From the NCBI GenBank assembly GCA_019828545.1, contig JACVRA010000181.1, forward strand, positions 1-64,000: 64,000 nucleotides of DNA, written 5' to 3'. Made by a program: the position numbers and the translations under genes. The notes beneath the pieces were generated by a model. It was given only the letters and a program-made list of their open reading frames with translations. It was not told the DNA's origin and did no database searches. This DNA comes from Paracamarosporium sp. OC-R06-R3 (Eukaryota; Ascomycota; Dothideomycetes; Pleosporales; Didymosphaeriaceae). Position 1 is the first letter of the stretch. The number at the start of each line of letters is the position of its first letter. Shown in pieces: positions 12,300 to 24,517 of the stretch.

Positions 12300-15200
12300 G
12301 AGGGTCTAGATACTACTAAGTAATGCACTACTTAAAGGGAGTTAAAGGATAAATACCTATTTATTAGACGTACTTAAGTATAGGCAACTAACTACTTACG
12401 TAAAGAGGGCTATAAGAGCTCTAGCCTCTATAAGAGAGGAATCTACCCCTACTTATTAACTATCTTAAGCACTACTAGCTTACCTTCTTTCTACTAGAGA
12501 ATTAACCTTAGCTATTCCGTCTATAGCTAATATATACTATAGTACTAATACACCTATTTATAGCGTTAGTACTTAAGAGAGAAATACTAAGCAACGTATA
12601 TAACCTAACTAAGTCCTTTACCTACCTTAAGGACTAAATCTAGAGCTACGGCTCTATTACTAAGGAAAACTATAACTAAGATACCTCTATAAAGCTGGCC
12701 CGCCTTTAGTAAGGTATAGATAAAGAACTTCTATAAGCACCTTAGCTGTCTACCTTTACTGGCAATAACTTAATTACGGCTATACTAGAGGCCGTCCTTA
12801 AGTATTTCTAAAAGAACCTATTAATAATTACTATAGAGCTGGCTGGCCAACTACTTCTTTATAAAGTAGAGCGTTAATAGGTTTATATATACTATTAGAT
12901 TACTGCCAACGCCCTAGCCGAAGGCGAGGAGCTGTAGTAGGCCCTTACATAGGAGTGGTAAAAAGTTAAAATAGTCTAGGAGGAACTGCGTACGCTTAAA
13001 GCCTTAGCTATTAATAAAAAGCTACTAATAACCTAACGTTGTACTACGCACTTCTAAGTCCTACCGTCTACGCCACGGAATTAGGATAACTTTAATCTAA
13101 CTAGCCCTCTAAGCTTAAAATTAGGCAAGTTTAACAACTTACGTCTTTTATATTAGTTACTTTTTAAACCTACTACTACTACCTTAAGTACCTAACCTAC
13201 TAGCTAGTATTCTATTAAATTCCTAGATCCTCTATTACTCTTAGATAGTAAGACTACTACTATGTTTAACTATTAAAGAGTATATATAGAGAATAAACTA
13301 TAGTTAAATAGTAACTAGTTTATTAGAAGTAATATATAGGATACCTAAGAGTATATTACTGTATATATAACTACTTATATAGAGAACCCAGCTTAAGACT
13401 AGCTTAAAACCTTAATTAGTACCCTCTATAATAGTAGGGATACTATTAATAGTAAATTCCTTATAAATACTCTAAACTAGGCCTTTAGTAATCCGTATAA
13501 GGAGAAGAATACTTACTAGGCCTTTAGTTAGCTTTAACTATATACTACTACTAAGTTCTTAAGCTTCTAGGTTAATTTTTTTTACCTAGCTACTTAGCGT
13601 AAGCTCTTAGTAGACTAATAGATTAAGGAGTTTTATAAGAAGCTTACTAATTAACTTTATATAAATATAAGCCGTAATATCTATTAACTTAAGGATAACT
13701 ATAATAAGTTTATAGGCATTGCTTATAACCTAGTACGTAAAGCTGCTATTACTAATAGCTAAGCTACTATATAAGCTAAGTATAAGAAAACTGCCACCCT
13801 ATTTATTAAATCCTATAAGTATACATTCTTGCCAGCGCTAGTATTAGCATTAGTGCTACAGCACCTTTGCGCTATAGTAACGTAAGTTAACTAGCTTACC
13901 TACTTCTACTACTATAAAGCTAGTTACGTTGTTTATAATTGCCTAGATAGACCTACTAAATAGAAGGCTATTAAACTACCTATAGATATAGATAATAATA
14001 TCTACTTTAATGCCACTAATAAGAGCATCTCTAAAAGTAATTTAAAAAAAGCTTAGTTTTAGGAGAAGTCTCCTCCCTAGAGTACCCTACTAAAGTAACT
14101 AGTATATAAGACCTCTTATTTAATAGGAGTACTTTTACTCTATCTTATTACATCTTAATAAATAGTCTTACTATTAAGTTTAAGGCTCTTATTAATATAG
14201 GAGCTAATAGCTATATTCTAGTCTACCTAAAGCATCTCTATATTATTAAGAAAGAACTTAAAGTATCTATCTAAAGTATAGAAGCCGTCCCTTTAGCTAG
14301 ATATAATAGTTAACTAAATAAATAGATAGATAAACACTTTTAGGTAGATCTAGTAATAAATAGCTACTACCTTACTACCTACTTTATTCTTTATAATATA
14401 GGCTGCTATAACCTAATTATCAGCCGTAAGCTTCTTAAGGATGTAGATGTATAGATTAATTATAAGTAAAAGAAACTTAGGTGGCTAAATATAGTACTAA
14501 TAGACTATAAGCGTAATATTATTATACTAACGTATAGACCTACTATAGAAGTTAATTTAAAGTACTAGCTTAATACTAATTGTTAAAATAAGCTAATAAA
14601 CGTAGTAATTATATAGTATACCTATTAATCTCCTTAGTAATTTCCTTAGTATTAAGACTATTAAAGGAATCTAATAAAGATAGAGAAGTAACTTTGCCAC
14701 TAAGCACTATAAGTATAGGATTAGTAACTAGTGTAAGAAAAGCATAAGGAACCTATCTCTCGTGCAAAGCTTACTTAGGCTAGCCTTAAAATAAATATAA
14801 TAGGAGTAGCTGCCTTTACTATATACGCTTAATAAAAAGATATAGTAATAGACTATATTAGTATCTATAAGATAGAGTAGTTAATCTAAGACTATAAGAA
14901 AGAGCTTACCTAGAATAAATAAGTAGACCTAGTATATCTAAAAAAGGAGTTCTACTAATTAGTTGCCTAAAAGTTATTAGTACTAGGCTATACTAGCATA
15001 ACTTTAGTCTACTTCTTAAAGAAGGACTTAGATATATTGCTACTATACTATAATAGTATTAACTATAATATTAAGCTAATTATTAAAAATACGCTAAGTA
15101 CTAGTCTACTATATAGTATATCCCTAGAATAGTTGCAGCTAGTTAAAGAATACCTAAATAACTACCTCTAATATAGCTTTATTATATATAGTAATGCCCT

Positions 15201-18060
15201 ATATACCTTACTAGTACTATTTACTAAAAAGTCTAAAGGAGGGTAGTAATTTTGTATTAACTATTATAAGCTTAATACTATTACTAAGAGAGACGCCTAC
15301 TCTATCCCCTTAATCTAAGAGACCCTTACGTAACTAGTCTATACTAAGGTATTTACTAAGTTAGATGTATAATAAGCCTTCTATTGCATTTAACTTAACT
15401 AAGAAGCTAAAGACTTAACTATCTTTTATATATACTATGGCAACTATAAGTATTACATACTCCTATTTGGCCTTTGTAATGGGCTAGTAACCTTTTAGTA
15501 ATATATTAATAAAATTCTATATAGTATATTAGATAACTTCTATACTACCTACCTAAATAATATCTTAATCTACTCTAAGGACCTACTACAGCACGAAGAG
15601 TATATAGTCTAGGTATTAAAGTAACTTTAAAACGCTAGTCTATAAATAGATATTAAGAAGAGCAAGTTTATAGTAATTAAGACAAAGTTCTTAGGCCTAA
15701 TTATTAGCACCTAAGGTATCTAGAAGGATCTAGAGAAGGTTATAGTTATATAAGACTAGCCTATCCCCACTTTAATAAAAAGCTTATAGTTATTCCTAAA
15801 GTTCTATAACTTCTATAGGATCTTTTTTAAAGACTATAGGCGTATTATTCAGCCGCTTACTAAGCTACTTAAGAAGGGCGCCTAGTATACTTTTAAAAAA
15901 TTAGAGCTTATAGCCTTTTAGTAAGCCAAGGACCTTATACTATTAGATAACGTATTTACTTACTACTTACCCTACTACTAGACACGTATAAAAATAGACG
16001 TAAATAATAGTATTATTACTAGAGTACTATTATAGCTATAGAATAATAGTCTTTAGTAACTAGTTGTCTTCTACTTAAAGACTATAAGCAGACTACAGAT
16101 AAACTATAATATATATAATAAAAAGATACTTATAGTTATCTATAGCTTTAAAGAGTAGAGGTCTTAGCTTATTAACTTATAAACACCTTAGCCATTTAGC
16201 GCTATTACTAACTACTAAGCACTTAAGTACTTCTTAACTAAGAGAGAGCTTACGCCCCAATAAATACGCTGGGCAATAATAGTAACTAATTTCAACCTAA
16301 AGCTTACCTACTAACTAGGTATAGTAAACGTAGTGGCCGACGCGCTGTTATAAAAGTAAGAAAAGCTATAAACTTAAAAGGAGAAGGATAAAGCAGCTTA
16401 TACAAGAACCTTCCTATAAGTAAAGTAGTTAAATATTAGCATAGTTTAGATATATATAGATTAGCTATATAACCTCACTGCTTAGGGTCTATAGCTACTC
16501 TAACTTAAGATTACTATATCTAACACCTTTATAGCTTCCCTACCTCTAGACGACCTGTACGCGCTTATAGATTAAGTTATTAAGGTAAACTATATTAACA
16601 AGACCCTATAGAAGCTATAAGATAAAGCGCTAGCTGGCAATTTAATATAATAACTAAACAATAAGGGCCTACTTCTCTACTAAGGTTAACTATTCGTCTC
16701 TACTATTTACTTCCTATATACCTATCTTATCCGAGTAGCCTACGCTACATAGATTACCACTTATCTAGGAAAGAAGAAGATAGCCAAGCTACTTAGAGAT
16801 TAGTACTACTGGCTAAAGATAGCTAAAGATATTAATACCTACGTAGCAGCCTACAAAGCTTACTAATAGAGCTATATGCCCTATAATTATACCCCTAGGC
16901 TACTAAAATTACTACTAATACTAGAGTAAGTATAGTAGGACGTCTTAATAGATTTTAAGTTATTCCTACCTAATAAAAAGGGGTACAATAATGCCTTTGT
17001 AGTAGTTAATTATTTAGGTAAGTACTACTTCTCTCTACCTTACTACAAGACAGCTATAGTAGAATAAGTAGTAGATATATACTATTACTATATCTAGTAA
17101 GTATATGGCCCGCCTAGGTTGATCGTTTCTAATTAAGGCCTATAATTTGTCTTAGCATTTATAAATAAGCTATGCCGCCTTATAGGAATTAAGTAGAAGC
17201 TCTCTACAGCCTACCATCTCTAGATAGATAGCAATATAGAGATTATAAACTAGTATATTAACTAGCACCTACGTCCCTTTATTAATTACTATTAAGATAA
17301 CTAGTCTAATCTACTACCCTATATAGATTAGGCTTAGGCCATCTTACCTTATAAAACTATAGGCCTCTTGCTATATAAGATTAAGTTTAGACACTAGGCA
17401 GTCTACTACTAGGACTAAAAGGAACACACTAAGTTATTATCTATAGTTAAGGAGTAGATATCCTAAGAAGAGGTATAGGACTATACTAAGGTACGCCGTA
17501 AAGCCGTCAACACTGCCGTAGAGATAACATAGAGAGGAATAGCTCAAGCTTAAAAACACTAAGCACGACAGGCAAACAAGAAACGCTAGGAGCTAGACTT
17601 CTCTATTAGTAACTAAGTCTATATTACACTAAGGGGTTTTATTACTAGCCACCTTAGCCAAAAGCTTAATTAGTAGATGTATAGACCCTACCCTATTACT
17701 ACTATAAAGGGCCACTCCTACTAGGTTAGGCTTCTACTATATATATACATATACAACGTCTTCTACGTAGACTACTTACAAAAAGCTGCCGCTAAGGCGC
17801 TCCTAGGTTAAGTAGAACTAGAAGAAGAACTAATAGAGGTTAATAGCAACTTTAAGTAGTAGGTTAACGAGATCCTTAACAGCCGCATCTATTAAGGACG
17901 TCTATAGTACAAAGCTGCCTAGATTGGCTATAATCTTAACCCTATATAGTATAACGCTTAAGGATTCATGGGCGCTCCGCAGAAGGTCAAAGACTATTAC
18001 CTAGCCTACCTAGATAAACCTAGACCGCCAGTGCAGCTGGAAGTATAGCTAAAAGCATAT
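12300..18060 (+). pseudogene. gag-pol remnant of the LTR retrotransposon
   Basis: A single plus-strand frame order can be followed through many stops. Gag ends with a CCHC zinc knuckle at 13,901-13,942 whose first two Cys, the Gly and the His read Tyr, Tyr, Ser and Tyr, each one transition from the expected codon. The aspartic protease site at 14,188-14,205 reads LINIGAN where the family has LIDTGAN, so the catalytic Asp (14,194-14,196) is lost. Reverse transcriptase has YLNN at 15,550-15,561 in place of YLDD. RNase H follows near 16.0-16.35 kb. Integrase shows a zinc-binding block near 16.8 kb and a degraded IVSDRGPQF block near 17.13 kb. A chromodomain-like segment (about 17.87-18.04 kb) ends the frame. 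The element cannot transpose by itself. Confidence 0.88.
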
Positions 18061-18180
18061 AGGACAAAGAAGCAGCTAAAGACAATAGAAGAAGATAATA
18101 AAGCTATAAGTAAGCTAGCACAGGATAAGCAACGAAGGAGAAGGTAGAAGTTAATAGACTTAAGGGACTAAGCCCACCTT

Positions 18181-18192
18181 AAAGGGGGGTAA
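18181..18192 (+). other. Polypurine tract of the retrotransposon
   Basis: The run aaaggggggtaa ends immediately before the right LTR, where plus-strand DNA synthesis is primed in this class. Confidence 0.8.
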
Positions 18193-18432
18193 TATAACGG
18201 CCTAGTGTACTAGTAGGTTATATAATCTTACGTTTAAACGTAACTACGCGCTTAGGCGCAACTACCTTATATAACATTACTACCTAGAGCGGAACATTAT
18301 TCCGCCTAGCAACTACGTATAAAAGTAAGCGCGCCCTTTATACCTATTATCTCCTTATCTTAGTATAGCTAAAATAGAGTCAACTTACCTTATCAACTAC
18401 CCTTAATACAGGAGACTAAGCTCGTCCTTACA
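18193..18432 (+). repeat. Right (3') LTR, 240 bp
   Basis: Same length as the left LTR, begins tataacgg and ends ccttaca. It keeps more C and G than the left copy, so the two LTRs were mutated to different degrees. It is followed by the ctacc target duplication. Confidence 0.92.
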
Positions 18433-18690
18433 CTACCTATATACTATCTATTGCACTTTATATAGGTTTTTATAACGAGCAATAGGTTTATAAATGGAAT
18501 ATAGGCACTATAATAAAATACTTACTATAAAATAATAGAGTAGTTTATTATACCATAAATATCTATTCCTATAATAAAAGTGCTACTATAAAATTGTTAG
18601 GTAATATCTCTATTATAGTAACACTCTATATCATTCTCTATAGATAAAAATTAGAAAAATATTATTTAATTAATATAGCTGTATTACGGC
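18433..18690. other. AT-rich spacer between the retrotransposon and the DUF3505 gene
   Basis: This is the other side of the insertion site and therefore part of the original upstream region of the ruined helicase gene. It contains a 22-bp string (18,513-18,534) identical to one at 6,115-6,136. No ORF is visible. Confidence 0.6.
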
Positions 18691-21296
18691 TTCTTATTAC
18701 ATTATAAATTATTTCTTTTCTTATTAGACGATTCAAACAATGCCGGCCGCTTACGCTAAGGTATAAAAGTATAAAATCTAAGGAAATTATGCCATTTCTA
18801 ACTTAATTTCTAATACTTAGCTCTTTTAGCTTCTATAGCCCTAGGGGCTTCTTCTAACCTTTAAGTATATATAGTTCCTATAATCCATGTCGTATGGCTC
18901 ACCTAACCGTCTACATGCTTCTCCTTAACGCTATAATCTCGTTTAAATCCGCCGTACTTTAGATAAACACGAGATATAGCAATCACTGCGTACTAATAGT
19001 AAGTAATATTTAGGTGCGTCTATAAGTGTATCTACGCCTCTTCCTTTAATACGCGTATTAAACGTGCACTGTCCCAGGTGGCTATATTACTCTTTAACTA
19101 TAGGAAGGGTAGTGGTGGTGTCTTATCTGCCTACACAAGCGCATCTAGTTTTCTCCAAAATGGTAGGATAAACTATAGATAGTAAACAAGAAGTTTACTA
19201 ACTTCCTTTAGTAGATAATAGTAGATAATCTTTGTAGATCTAACAACGTTATAACCCTTATAGTATATAGTTACCGTGCTTACCAGACCATCTTTAATAA
19301 AGATGTTTCAATGGTGCCCATTTACTGTATTGTAGTAACGTAGACTAAGGATCTCTGTTCCTTAAGTAGGCTGGCCTGCAGTTATATGGACGAGTAGTAG
19401 GAGACGCTTAAGAAACAAATCAACCTTTAAGATGTACCTCTTTACCGCAGGTACTTTCCAAAGAACCTTCAAGTCTTTTTTACGCAGCTCCACGAATTTG
19501 GCGCGTAGCGTGTCTGATCCTAACACACGATCAAACATCCAGCGTCCTCCCTTTGGCAAAACACCCGCGTTCTAAGGATCCTTGCGGAAACTCCAACCTT
19601 TGGCGTTTTCCGTTGGATCGTCTCGCAAGTTGCGCAGTTTAAAGGCAGGGATCACGTCTCCCCTTTCTTCGTCGTTGTGTACCAGGAAAAGTCGCTCCAG
19701 CTCGGACTGCGCTAGGGCTACTTGCGTAGCAACGAACTTCTTCCAATCGGCCACATTTAGATCGAGCTGCTTGTAGGTGAGTCGCTCATGGTCGTCGGAC
19801 CAGTAGATGTACCCCAGACTCATTGAGCTATTCCTAATCTTCTTCCCGTAGGCACGCAACCAAAGCACCCAGTTGAACGGAGACCGGCTCCTATGGATCA
19901 TGAATCGTTCCCGCATCTCGTCAAGGGCATCTACCGGATGCTCGATCTTCCCGTCCTCTGCCATCATCACCGACATCTGGATTACGAGCATCTGCGAGAT
20001 CTTGACAAATGCAGACAGGTGCGTTGTGAAGTTACAAGCGTCTCGTAATATCTTTTTCTCCGGATCCACTGCCAGCGCTGCAAGGAAACCAACCGCTGTG
20101 CTCTCGAAAAGGTCGCCTTTCAACGTGTGATCGAGCAGGGAGATGCAGAATTGGAGGCAAGCCCTGTCGAGCCGGACCTCTAGTAGCTTCTGCATGGCTC
20201 CGTAACTGCTGTCATCATTTTCTCCTTGCTTTTGTTCTCGCTTTAGTAGGAGGAGCTCCTCGCCAATACTGATCATTCGATCAAGATGTCCAAGTTGCGA
20301 AGCTGTTAGACGGTGAGCGAGCTCGACGCGATTCTCCGGCCGAATCGTGCGGTATGCAAAACATATCATTCTCTTAAACACCAGCTTGTAATCCCGATAC
20401 GTCGAGTTACGTAACTTGGTCAACAGAGGCCGGTCAAACGCTCGTCGCCTCTGGATGAAACTGTTGATCCGCGCCTGGTCAAAGACGTTGACTTTGTCGT
20501 TTCGTATAGAGCTATGCGCTTCTTCAACAACGCGGTCTATGCTAGCCGAGAACTCGACGAGAAGCGGTTCTGATGCGGCGTTGGCAGGGCTCGCTAATTG
20601 AGCGACCTCGGCAAAGGAATGACCTTGGAGATACTTTGGCCATCGGGTCATCTCAAGCCAGGGTGAGACTTCTGTCGGTGCAGCATTGTCTAAGATCACG
20701 TCGTCTAGCCTGGTCGTCTCTTGGTCCCGCTTCGCCAATGCCTCGTTGACTTCCGCGCGTATGAAGTCCGCCTCACGTAGCTCCGCTGCCATTGCCTGGC
20801 GCCGCTGCGCTTCCTCCTCTTCTGCCCCTTCAGTAGGTGAGGCCACAGTGAAATACCCGCTTTTAGGTCCATGTACGAATAAACGCTGACAAGAAACCTC
20901 CTTCCACTGAGGCGCAGCTACCGCAGCGGCTTTGGGTGGGCGTCCTGGAGCACGTTTGTCCTCGACATGACAGTCGTTAAAATGTTTTGCTAGCACTCTT
21001 GGTGCTCTGCAGGTGTATATGCAGTCTGGACATGACAGGCCCTGGTGTATAGGGAGGTGCGGTAAGGCAAGCTGTCCAGCAGGCGGTAATTGGAAGCAGG
21101 CTGAGTCTGGGTCGACAGGAGACTTGAGCATAAGCTCTTCAACCAGTTGCGTCCGCGCAGCCTTCGAAGAGCCAAGAATTGGATGCTCAGCGTGCGAGCG
21201 CGTCAAGTGGGCCAGATAGTGCTTGGGCCTAACACCTATACCGCACGTAATACATATCCATGTCCGACAGTCTGTAATGTAGTAGAAAAGGTCCAT
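18690..21296 (-). pseudogene. DUF3505 protein with tyrosine recombinase-like C-terminus, 3' half RIP-damaged
   Basis: The frame opens at ATG 21,296 (MDLFYYITD). It has a first Cys/His finger (CITCGI...HLTRSH), a second (CPDCIY...HFNDCH), and the SCQRLF/GYF block typical of DUF3505 (OrsD-like) proteins. The frame is clean for 574 codons to TAG at 19,572-19,574, then continues in the same frame to TAA at 19,362-19,364. The second stop falls in the recombinase block (HITAGQPT then stop, where the relative at 9.77 kb has GGQPARG), so the first catalytic Arg is the lost codon. Beyond it, to about 18.69 kb, the frame still reads as recombinase (AVIAISR block near 18.97 kb, IGTIYT near 18.88 kb) but with six or more further stops. 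No RecQ domain follows. The recombinase call is inference; the DUF3505 call is firmer. It is a relative, not a copy, of the 7.0-11.8 kb gene. Confidence 0.85.
19572..21296 (-). CDS. Intact N-terminal portion of the DUF3505 gene (574 codons)
   Basis: This is the part of the damaged gene that still reads without a stop. ATG 21,296 is preferred because the frame upstream of it has no ATG, only a TTG. GC content and codon use here are normal, in contrast to the AT-rich remainder. The encoded product would hold both Cys/His fingers and the long helical middle region but none of the recombinase-like catalytic residues. If expressed, it could at most be a DNA- or protein-binding fragment. Confidence 0.65.
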   Translation of the reverse strand: MDLFYYITDCRTWICITCGIGVRPKHYLAHLTRSHAEHPILGSSKAARTQLVEELMLKSPVDPDSACFQLPPAGQLALPHLPIHQGLSCPDCIYTCRAPRVLAKHFNDCHVEDKRAPGRPPKAAAVAAPQWKEVSCQRLFVHGPKSGYFTVASPTEGAEEEEAQRRQAMAAELREADFIRAEVNEALAKRDQETTRLDDVILDNAAPTEVSPWLEMTRWPKYLQGHSFAEVAQLASPANAASEPLLVEFSASIDRVVEEAHSSIRNDKVNVFDQARINSFIQRRRAFDRPLLTKLRNSTYRDYKLVFKRMICFAYRTIRPENRVELAHRLTASQLGHLDRMISIGEELLLLKREQKQGENDDSSYGAMQKLLEVRLDRACLQFCISLLDHTLKGDLFESTAVGFLAALAVDPEKKILRDACNFTTHLSAFVKISQMLVIQMSVMMAEDGKIEHPVDALDEMRERFMIHRSRSPFNWVLWLRAYGKKIRNSSMSLGYIYWSDDHERLTYKQLDLNVADWKKFVATQVALAQSELERLFLVHNDEERGDVIPAFKLRNLRDDPTENAKGWSFRKDP

Positions 21297-21700
21297 GTTA
21301 ATGCACCAGCGGATATTCGCAGATAGAACGCCATAAGCTACTAAGTGCAAGCAGCTATATAAGAGACGACGCTTAATGCTAACATTTATAAAGAAGATGG
21401 CTGGGCTGCAATTTCCCCCTTACCCGTCACGTGCTCCCACACCCCATCTTGTAATAAGAAGCCTTGTAGATAGACGAGATATAAGCTAGGAGTCCAGTGG
21501 CAATAATACTCCTAGGGCAGTTCAACTGCTCTTAGGGTGACACCTCGTAGATACAGTGACTTTTGCCAAAATACGCCAGCTATTCTACTATGCACTAGGA
21601 ATAGATACCCGTGAAAGCTCGCGTAGCGTTTTGGTGAGGCGAGGCACGGACCAAGTCAAAAGCGAATCGTCACCAATCAGCGACCGAGAAAATGGAATGG
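21297..21700. other. Spacer upstream of the DUF3505 gene
   Basis: About 400 bp with no coding signal I can support. It should contain the promoter of the minus-strand DUF3505 gene; no motif stands out. Confidence 0.5.
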
Positions 21701-22420
21701 GGGCAGAGTGTATTTGCGATTAATACTCTAGAGAAGCGCATCTTCTTCCTGGTGGCGATGTGCGGCGGCGCAACCACGCCTCTGTTGAGGAAGATACGTT
21801 TCATTTCCTTGTAACAGAATGTCATATTGCTATCCTGCTCGAGCGCGGCTGGCGACAGCTCAGGGCTGCTCTTACGGACGGCCAGTACCGATGCCTACAC
21901 ATTGACTTCGAATTCTTCTAGGCTGAGCACGTGTAGATACTCTAGCCACTTTCGGAGTAGTTGGGGGTGCTGCTGGATATTGTGCTGCCGGTAAACGCAC
22001 GTCCCTTGCTATGGAGATGGGAGCCCTCGCGGACATTCTCGGAGAAGATGGCGCCCCCACTCTGCTGCTGCAGTGAGCGGATGTAGCCAGGACCTAGCGC
22101 CAGATTCTCCACCACCTGATTGTCAATCACGTACACCTTGGAATCATCGAATGGCATTTTGATGTTGCCGTAGTAGAATTGCGAATAAACCAATCCGTCC
22201 ATATTCTCCTGGCCGCGCGGTATGCTAGACAGCGTCTAGCCCATTGACTCTCTCGCCGTGGCCCACGTCTTGGGAGTGCCGCGTAGACACTACCTACGGT
22301 AAAGTCCTCAACGCTATTGTGATTACGAGCAATCGCGGGTACGTTTAGTAGAACGCTTGGGGCTGCTACTTCGCCTAGATGCCTGAGACGTCTGTTCATT
22401 AGCTTCCGCATACGTGTAGT
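21700..22420 (-). pseudogene. DUF3723-like gene remnant
   Basis: On the minus strand the peptide GLVYSQFYYGNIKMPFDDSK (about 22,137-22,200), then VVENLALGP and a segment with LHSKGRA, matches the pattern I associate with DUF3723 (YSQFY..., LALDP, YLHSKxR). A second good segment in another frame (EMKRIFLNRGVV, about 21.79-21.83 kb) lies downstream. Frames change at least twice and a TAG interrupts the upstream part, so no full product can be made. DUF3723 is a fungal family of unknown biochemical role that is frequent in giant Starship elements and other accessory DNA. The name rests on remembered sequence pattern only. Confidence 0.6.
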
Positions 22421-22739
22421 GTATTAGAGGACGGCCTACCCTAGGTTTAGAAGCACGCTTGGTGTATAGGGAAGCTTCCTCTCCTCTACGCCCACCCCGC
22501 TTTGTTTTAATATCTACCCCACGGTAGGATCGAAAGGTTATTTCTTGAGATAGTTTCAGTCCGCATATAGCGTCAGCAATCCAGCAAATGCATAGGCCGG
22601 CGTTGACTTCCTGTGAAAAGTCTTCCCTCTGCTGAGAAGTGGCCTCTCTCCAGTCACGGGACTCAGGGTTCTTATGTTTGTAATGCCAGTACCGCTCATA
22701 GGCCGTCTCTAGTATAGCTTCACCCGAGTGGTCTAAGAC

Positions 22740-24310
22740 TGATGCGCGATAGGGAGGTGACTCCTGTAATGCTAACGTACCCTGCGAAAATCAAAGGATC
22801 ATGTAGACTATATATGGCAGCCCGTAAGCCACTGCAAGATGTAGTAGTGTCTTCCCCTCTTTGTTTCGCATGTCGGTTCGCCGTACGCTGTTAAGGATAA
22901 ACCAAAGTGTGGCCGCGACCTCGTTGGCATCCTCCTTCCACTAGGACGCGTGTTTAATAAAGGCTAGAAGGAAGGTATCACCCTGCTCGTCGTACTAGTT
23001 TAGAATATTCGTTCCCTTATATTCTTGTTTGCATGCACTCCAGACTTTCCCTACATTCTTGTAACGTAGGGTTCCAGGCTCCCTAAATAAAGTACTCCAA
23101 TGCTGCAGCTGCAGAGTATCCTGGGAGGGGAGATCGCCTAGTAGGTCTAGCACCGATTTTCCAAAACGATTTCGTAGCCCAGTGTCAATTCCGGCTTCGC
23201 GACAGATACGCTGCCAGTCCTGCTGCCAGCAATGCTTGCGTGACTCGTCACAAGGGTCTGGTACACTCTCCACGACCATGAGGTCCAACATCCAGTCGTT
23301 GTTCTCCTTCCACTGCTTAACCAACGAGTCGCTCTCTATGAGACGGTGTATCAAGGTGTTTCCATCTTCATCCTAGTGGCTAAAGCGGTAATGCAACCCC
23401 TCCTTACTAAGATAGTTGCGTAGTTGGTCGAAGTTATAGGTAGGACTAACGCCAAATACGTCGAGCTGCTTCCCTTACCCCCTCTTCTCAGATGCTAATT
23501 AACGGATGTAGAATTCTGCTATACAGGAAGCTGCAAAGGTAGTGATAGTAGCTTTACTTTTAGGTTGGCGCAATCTCCTACTAAAGTCCCGTGTACTACT
23601 TTTCCAAGGCTCATATAGTGACGTGGCTAGATTAGGCTGAACACCGCCTCCATATACCTGTTTACAGTCTATAAAACATTGATCCCATTGTCCTACCAGT
23701 GTATCTAGATCCTTCTTCTTATCTTTAAAAAGGCGACGCCAAACATCAAAATTTGCGTTATAGATACCTTTTCTCTCTGCAGAAGAATTTAGGCATTTAC
23801 AAGGAGGGCCAAGGAGTTCCTTAAGCCGTCTCTTTACTTTTTCAGGACTAGGGTCGCTTTAGCTATACACTCTTTACGCATCTCCAATTAAGCAAGAGCA
23901 ATCCTACCTATACTGTTGATACGTCTCATCCTTTTGTATGTCCTCAAGGTCTTCCGCCGAACAGAGGTAGTAGCGATAGAGAAGCCAAAGCTCTTTAAAG
24001 GTCAATAGGTCTGGGTTAGGATTGGCTGGCGTAGCCGTTTGGGTCCACGTAAACCCTTCTAACTGTGCAGTACGACGACCCATCCTCTCTATAACGCCGA
24101 CAATCGAACGTTTAACGCCTGTATGGAATGCGTTTAAGGATAGTAGTAGTAAGGTCGTAGAGGCTGGGTCGTAAGGTAGTGTTATCTGGTAGGGCTAGAC
24201 CGTGCGTCGCCCAAGGTAGCAAAGTCACGTACGTAATTGGTCAACGCGCTCCTGCTAACTCTTTCAAGTAAACATCCCACGCTATTTAACGCAACAGCCT
24301 CTACAGGCCA
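22740..24310 (-). pseudogene. Ankyrin-repeat-type gene, broken by stops and a frameshift
   Basis: A long minus-strand frame reads from about 24.3 kb (EAVALNSVGCLLERVS...) through LTFKELWLLYRYYLC, KRRLKELLGPPC, WRRLFKDKKKD, NFDQLRNYLSKEGLHYR, DGNTLIHRLIESD (23,330-23,370) and ends in an ankyrin-like unit with KEGKTLLHLAVAYGLPYIVY near 22.85 kb. A frame change near 24.2 kb (in the YVRDFATLG segment) and at least six in-frame stops break it. DGNTLIHRL and GKTLLHLA are ankyrin-type helix signatures; the N-terminal two thirds I do not recognise. The longest intact piece is 22,995-23,354. Confidence 0.65.
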
Positions 24311-24517
24311 GGGTCCGGCGACCTTATGTACGCTATCTGCCTAACCTTTTTAGGTGATTATAAGTAGGCTACTTAAGCATAATATAGGGTGCCATAGTGG
24401 ACCATTCGTGTAGGAGCATATAGGCTCGGCCATAAATAACTAACCCACCCCCCTACCATTCGCGAACCCTTAACCGCACTTTCAATAATACCTCAACTGT
24501 ATACTATAGCGCAAGAG

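Larger units (their letters stand above)
11879..18432 (+). mobile_element. Full-length Ty3/gypsy chromovirus-type LTR retrotransposon, RIP-inactivated
   Basis: The element is 6,554 bp: two 240-bp LTRs, a degraded gag-pol on the plus strand, a purine tract just before the right LTR and matching ctacc flanks. Removing it joins sequence at 11,878 to 18,438, which lies upstream of the minus-strand helicase gene starting at 11,792, so it landed 86 bp upstream of that start codon. Both LTRs and the interior carry only transition-type damage. Presence of a chromodomain-like tail after integrase is typical of fungal chromoviruses, which use it to target chromatin. Confidence 0.92.
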
